Shown here: piece by piece, positions 47,993 through 51,013 of the stretch
Position numbering within the stretch: position 1 is the first letter of the stretch
Layout: every line of letters begins with the position of its first letter
From: Bacteroidales bacterium
GTDB taxonomy: Bacteria; Bacteroidota; Bacteroidia; Bacteroidales; WCHB1-69
DNA length: 51,013 nt
Assembly (NCBI GenBank): GCA_016288655.1
Contig: JAEEKX010000030.1
Coordinates: 1 to 51,013 of the forward strand
Direction: 5' to 3'
Translations under genes and position numbers: made by a program
Notes under the pieces: model-generated
What the model was told of the DNA's origin: nothing
Seen by the model: the letters and a program-made list of their open reading frames with translations, nothing else
The model's database searches: none

Positions 47993-49852
47993 ATGAACCA
48001 ATCGCAATACAACCAACTGTTCTCGTTCATCTGGAACATCGCAACGGACGTGTTGGTCTATGCCTTCGAGAAAGGCGAATACAAGAAGATCATAATGCCG
48101 ATGATGGTGCTGCGTCGTATCGACGTGCTGCTGGAACCTACCAAAGACCAGCTCCTGAAGCAGAAGCAGATGCTCGACGACAACCACATCCAGAACCAGG
48201 ACCCCATTCTCTACAACGTCACGGGCTTCCCGTTCTACAACACCTCGAAGTTCACCATGAAGACGCTGAAGAGCGAGACCGACCCGCTGCGCCTGAAGAT
48301 GAACTTCATTGACTATCTGAATGGCTTCAGTAAGGATGTCCAGGACATCATCGATAAGTTCCATCTCCGTCAGATGGTAGATAACCTCACAGAAGCAGAG
48401 CGTCTTGGCAGCATCATTGAGAAGTTCACTGATGATAAGATAAACCTTTCAAACAAACCAGTGCTTGATGATAATGGCAAAGAGAGACTGCCAGCCCTTG
48501 ACAATCATGCTATGGGTACAATGTTTGAAGAGCTGCTGCGAAAGTTCAATGAGGAAAACAACGTAACAGAAGCCGGTGAACACTTTACACCTCGTGATTA
48601 TGTAAAGTTGCTTGCTGATATTGCTGTTATGCCAATAGCAGACAAGATAACTGATAATACCTATCACATCTATGATGGTGCTTGTGGTACTGGTGGCATC
48701 CTCACTATAGCACAAGACCGAATACAGGAGATAGCAAAGTCAAAGGGTAAGCAGGTCAATGTGAATATCTTTGGTCAGGAACTGCAACCAGAAACCTTTG
48801 CTACATGTAAGGCAGACCTTATGATTTCAGGAAATATAAACTCCTTCCAATACCCTCATGGTACTGAAATGCGTGAATATATTTCCTTTGACAGTACAAT
48901 CTCTCGTGACGGACATGCAGGTGAGACTTTCGATTTCTGTATTTCCAATCCACCTTTCGGAACTCCTTGGAAGGAAGACTTGAAGAAGAGAGGTTTGGGT
49001 GAAGGTGACAAGAAAAAGTTTACTGATAGTCGCTTTGAGATTATAGACAATAATGGCAACCCTCTTTCTTTCATTCCAGACATCGGCGACTGTCAGATGA
49101 TGTTCCTTGCCAACAACCTTTCCCGTATGAGAGAAGATACAGCATTGGGCACTCGTATTGTTGAGGTACATAATGGCTCATCACTCTTCACAGGAGATGC
49201 AGGAAGCGGGGCAAGCAACTTGCGTCAGTATATCATAGAAAACGACCTTCTTGAAGCCATCATTGCTATGCCTGAGAAGGACTTCTACAACACAGGTATT
49301 GGCACCTTCATTTGGGTTGTTACGAACAGGAAAGAAGAACGTCGAAAGGGCTTTGTGCAGCTTATCGATGCTACAGAGATAAAAACACCCTTGCGTAAAA
49401 ACTTAGGTGAGAAGAACTGCGAGACTTCTGATGCAGATAGGGAGCAAATCATGAAGCTGTTGATGGATTTCAAGGAGACTCCACAAAGCAAAATTTTCCC
49501 AAACAATGAGTTTGGTTACTGGAGTGTGAAGGTATATCAGCCACAACGAGACGAGCAGGGGAACATCATCATGAAGAAAGGTGAACCTGTAATTGACAAG
49601 AAGAGCAAGGATGTGGAGATTATCCCATTCCGATATGAAGGAGGTATACAAGGTTTCTTTGAGAACGAAATCAAGCCATATTCTCCAGATGCTATCATTG
49701 ACATGAAGAGTGTCGAGACAGGCTATGAACTCTCATTCACCAAGTATTTCTATAAGCCCAAGCAGCTGCGTACTATCGACGAAATCAGCAAAGATATTCG
49801 TGATATAGAGGAACGCACAGACGGATTATTGAACGAAATCTTAGGAAAGTAG
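47993..49852 (+). CDS. hsdM: Type I restriction-modification methyltransferase subunit HsdM
   Basis: The 619-residue protein has the N-terminal helical HsdM domain (about 5-125), then the N6-adenine methyltransferase domain: EAGEHFTPRDYVKLLADI near 193-210, SAM motif I DGACGTGG (228-235), IFGQELQPETFATCKADLMI near 259-278 and the catalytic NPPF (319-322). A C-terminal tail contacts HsdS. It methylates adenine and is the core of the restriction complex with HsdS and HsdR. Codon use changes abruptly: by my count about 84% of the first 120 codons end in G or C, against 39 of the 100 codons from Leu125 on. The gene therefore looks like a recombinant. hsdS follows 1 bp after the stop; hsdR is not in the window. 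Confidence 0.94.
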   Translation: MNQSQYNQLFSFIWNIATDVLVYAFEKGEYKKIIMPMMVLRRIDVLLEPTKDQLLKQKQMLDDNHIQNQDPILYNVTGFPFYNTSKFTMKTLKSETDPLRLKMNFIDYLNGFSKDVQDIIDKFHLRQMVDNLTEAERLGSIIEKFTDDKINLSNKPVLDDNGKERLPALDNHAMGTMFEELLRKFNEENNVTEAGEHFTPRDYVKLLADIAVMPIADKITDNTYHIYDGACGTGGILTIAQDRIQEIAKSKGKQVNVNIFGQELQPETFATCKADLMISGNINSFQYPHGTEMREYISFDSTISRDGHAGETFDFCISNPPFGTPWKEDLKKRGLGEGDKKKFTDSRFEIIDNNGNPLSFIPDIGDCQMMFLANNLSRMREDTALGTRIVEVHNGSSLFTGDAGSGASNLRQYIIENDLLEAIIAMPEKDFYNTGIGTFIWVVTNRKEERRKGFVQLIDATEIKTPLRKNLGEKNCETSDADREQIMKLLMDFKETPQSKIFPNNEFGYWSVKVYQPQRDEQGNIIMKKGEPVIDKKSKDVEIIPFRYEGGIQGFFENEIKPYSPDAIIDMKSVETGYELSFTKYFYKPKQLRTIDEISKDIRDIEERTDGLLNEILGK

Positions 49853-49853
49853 T

Positions 49854-51013
49854 ATGGAGAGGTATAGTTCATATAAAGATAGTGGTGTTCAATGGATTGG
49901 GGAAATACCAGAGCATTGGTCTCTTAGGCGTATTAAGTATATTTTCTCAGAATTAAAGGAAAAATCCGAAAATGGTTTAGAGCTCCCTTTGTCTTTAAGT
50001 AAAGATGGCGGAATAATTCCATTTAACGAGAAGAAAAATAAAACGATGGAGAGCGCCTCTTATGTCGGTGGTAAGATAGTGCATAAAGGAGAAATCGTTT
50101 TCAATCGTTTCAAGGCAAGATTGTTTGCAGTTTCAGGATATGATGGTATTGTAAGTTCCGATTATGCTGTGTATAAATGCAACAGATCAGCTTCGCCAGA
50201 ATATTTGATTAAACTTTTTGGTATAGATATGTATAGGGATGCCTTTAACAGAAAGGCTTCTGGTATTGGCGATGGCTTTAGCCGCCTGTATACTGATGAT
50301 TTGTTTGCTATGTTTTCAATATTCCCCCCTCTTGCTGAGCAAGAGAAGATTGTGAGTTATTTGGAGGATAAGACTTCCAAAATAGATGCTTATGTAGCAG
50401 ACAAGGAGAAAGAGATAGAACTTCTTCAGGAACTGAAACAGAAAACCATTGCCGATGCAGTCACAAAAGGCTTGAATCCTGATGCGAAGATGAAGGATAG
50501 TGGCATCTCGTGGATTGGGGATATACCAGAACATTGGGAGGTGTGTAGAATGAAACGAGTTTTTTCTGAGGCAAAAGAAAAAACAATATCAGAAGAGGGT
50601 ACGCTTTTAAGTCTATCTCAATATACAGGTATCACTTTGAAAGATGATGCGAAGAAAGTTGGTATGTTTGAAGCCGAGTCCACTATTGGATATAATGTTG
50701 TACATCCAGGCCAGTTTGTAATGAATATAATGTTGGCATGGAATGGCAGTTATGCAGTTTCCGATTATGAAGGCATTATTTCCCCTTCATATTGCGTTTT
50801 CAATTTCAATGAAGATTGCGAAAAGAAATATTTCCACTATCTTTTAAGACTGCCAGCTTATGCAGGAGCATTCAAAACTATGTCAAAAGGAATTATTGAA
50901 AGCAGGCTTCGGCTTTACCCTATCTACTTTCTTGCATTCAAAACCATAATTCCTCCACAAAACGAGCAACAAGCCATTGTTGCCTACATCGAAGAGAAGT
51001 GTGAAAAGATAGA
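49854..51013 (+). CDS. hsdS: Type I restriction specificity subunit HsdS, truncated at the window edge
   Basis: The frame opens at the ATG at 49854, 1 bp after hsdM, and stays open to the right edge (386 codons seen). It starts MERYSSYKDSGVQWIGEIPEHW, the usual beginning of a target-recognition domain (TRD). TRD1 covers about 15-165 and ends FPPLAEQEKIV. A long helical spacer lies at about 170-210 (KEKEIELLQELKQKTIADAV). TRD2 begins at about 212 with DSGISWIGDIPEHW, repeating the first start motif. Near the edge PPQNEQQAIVAYIEEKCEKI begins the second conserved helix. Codon use is AT-rich like the 3' part of hsdM. HsdS decides the two half-sites of the recognition sequence. Confidence 0.92.
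   Translation, partial: MERYSSYKDSGVQWIGEIPEHWSLRRIKYIFSELKEKSENGLELPLSLSKDGGIIPFNEKKNKTMESASYVGGKIVHKGEIVFNRFKARLFAVSGYDGIVSSDYAVYKCNRSASPEYLIKLFGIDMYRDAFNRKASGIGDGFSRLYTDDLFAMFSIFPPLAEQEKIVSYLEDKTSKIDAYVADKEKEIELLQELKQKTIADAVTKGLNPDAKMKDSGISWIGDIPEHWEVCRMKRVFSEAKEKTISEEGTLLSLSQYTGITLKDDAKKVGMFEAESTIGYNVVHPGQFVMNIMLAWNGSYAVSDYEGIISPSYCVFNFNEDCEKKYFHYLLRLPAYAGAFKTMSKGIIESRLRLYPIYFLAFKTIIPPQNEQQAIVAYIEEKCEKI

Overview
The window is from a Gram-negative member of the Bacteroidota, most likely the order Bacteroidales. The evidence is two proteins with type IX secretion (T9SS) C-terminal signals, homologues of PorE, GldA and dipeptidyl-peptidase 5, a lipid-anchored Omp85/TamA protein, families typical of the phylum (DUF4831, DUF2807/GIN), and promoters of the Bacteroides type (-33 TTG, about 19-20 bp, -7 TAnnTTTG). 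Lipid A, Lpt, LolA and TolC-type genes confirm an outer membrane. Core genes are rich in G/C at third codon positions. No species is claimed.

Layout. Positions 1-3.2 kb carry the 5' end of a pyruvate:ferredoxin oxidoreductase gene and a 920-residue beta-propeller protein with a type B T9SS signal. 3.8-6.2 kb: efp, an LpxD paralogue and a membrane protein. 6.4-11.9 kb (minus): rfbD, lolA, a TamA-like gene and a RecD-like helicase, probably one operon. 12.0-15.5 kb (minus): a TolC/membrane-fusion pair and a solitary mreB. 15.7-23.4 kb (minus): a tightly packed group encoding DPP5, a b-cytochrome-like membrane protein, an LptF/G permease, a GldA-like ATPase, a PorE-like OmpA protein and a CPBP protease. 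23.6-26.5 kb (plus): murB and recJ.

26.6-27.3 kb holds a small heat-shock protein gene preceded by a complete sigma-54 promoter match and a perfect inverted repeat. 27.4-30.6 kb (minus): a lipoprotein, queH, a BadF/BadG-type sugar kinase and a lipoate-protein ligase. 30.8-35.3 kb (plus): rnfD, rnfG, rnfE and rnfA without rnfB or rnfC, running on into a DUF4831 gene and a lipoprotein gene. 35.4-44.3 kb (plus, except a minus-strand tRNA-His): queA, ddl, rpe, galE, a GIN-domain protein, a secreted M1 metallopeptidase and a glycosyltransferase.

From about 44.3 kb the window enters an accessory region with repeats, hairpins and lower GC. It holds an ORF6N gene with a broken start region, 33-bp tandem repeats in front of an AAA/DUF4143 ATPase, an unrecognised helical protein with an R-x4-H motif, hsdM with an abrupt codon-usage switch, and a truncated hsdS.

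The best leads are the sigma-54 and inverted-repeat control region of the Hsp20 gene, the split Rnf operon with its two attached genes, and the restriction-modification island (unknown R-x4-H gene, mosaic hsdM, shared upstream repeat motif).
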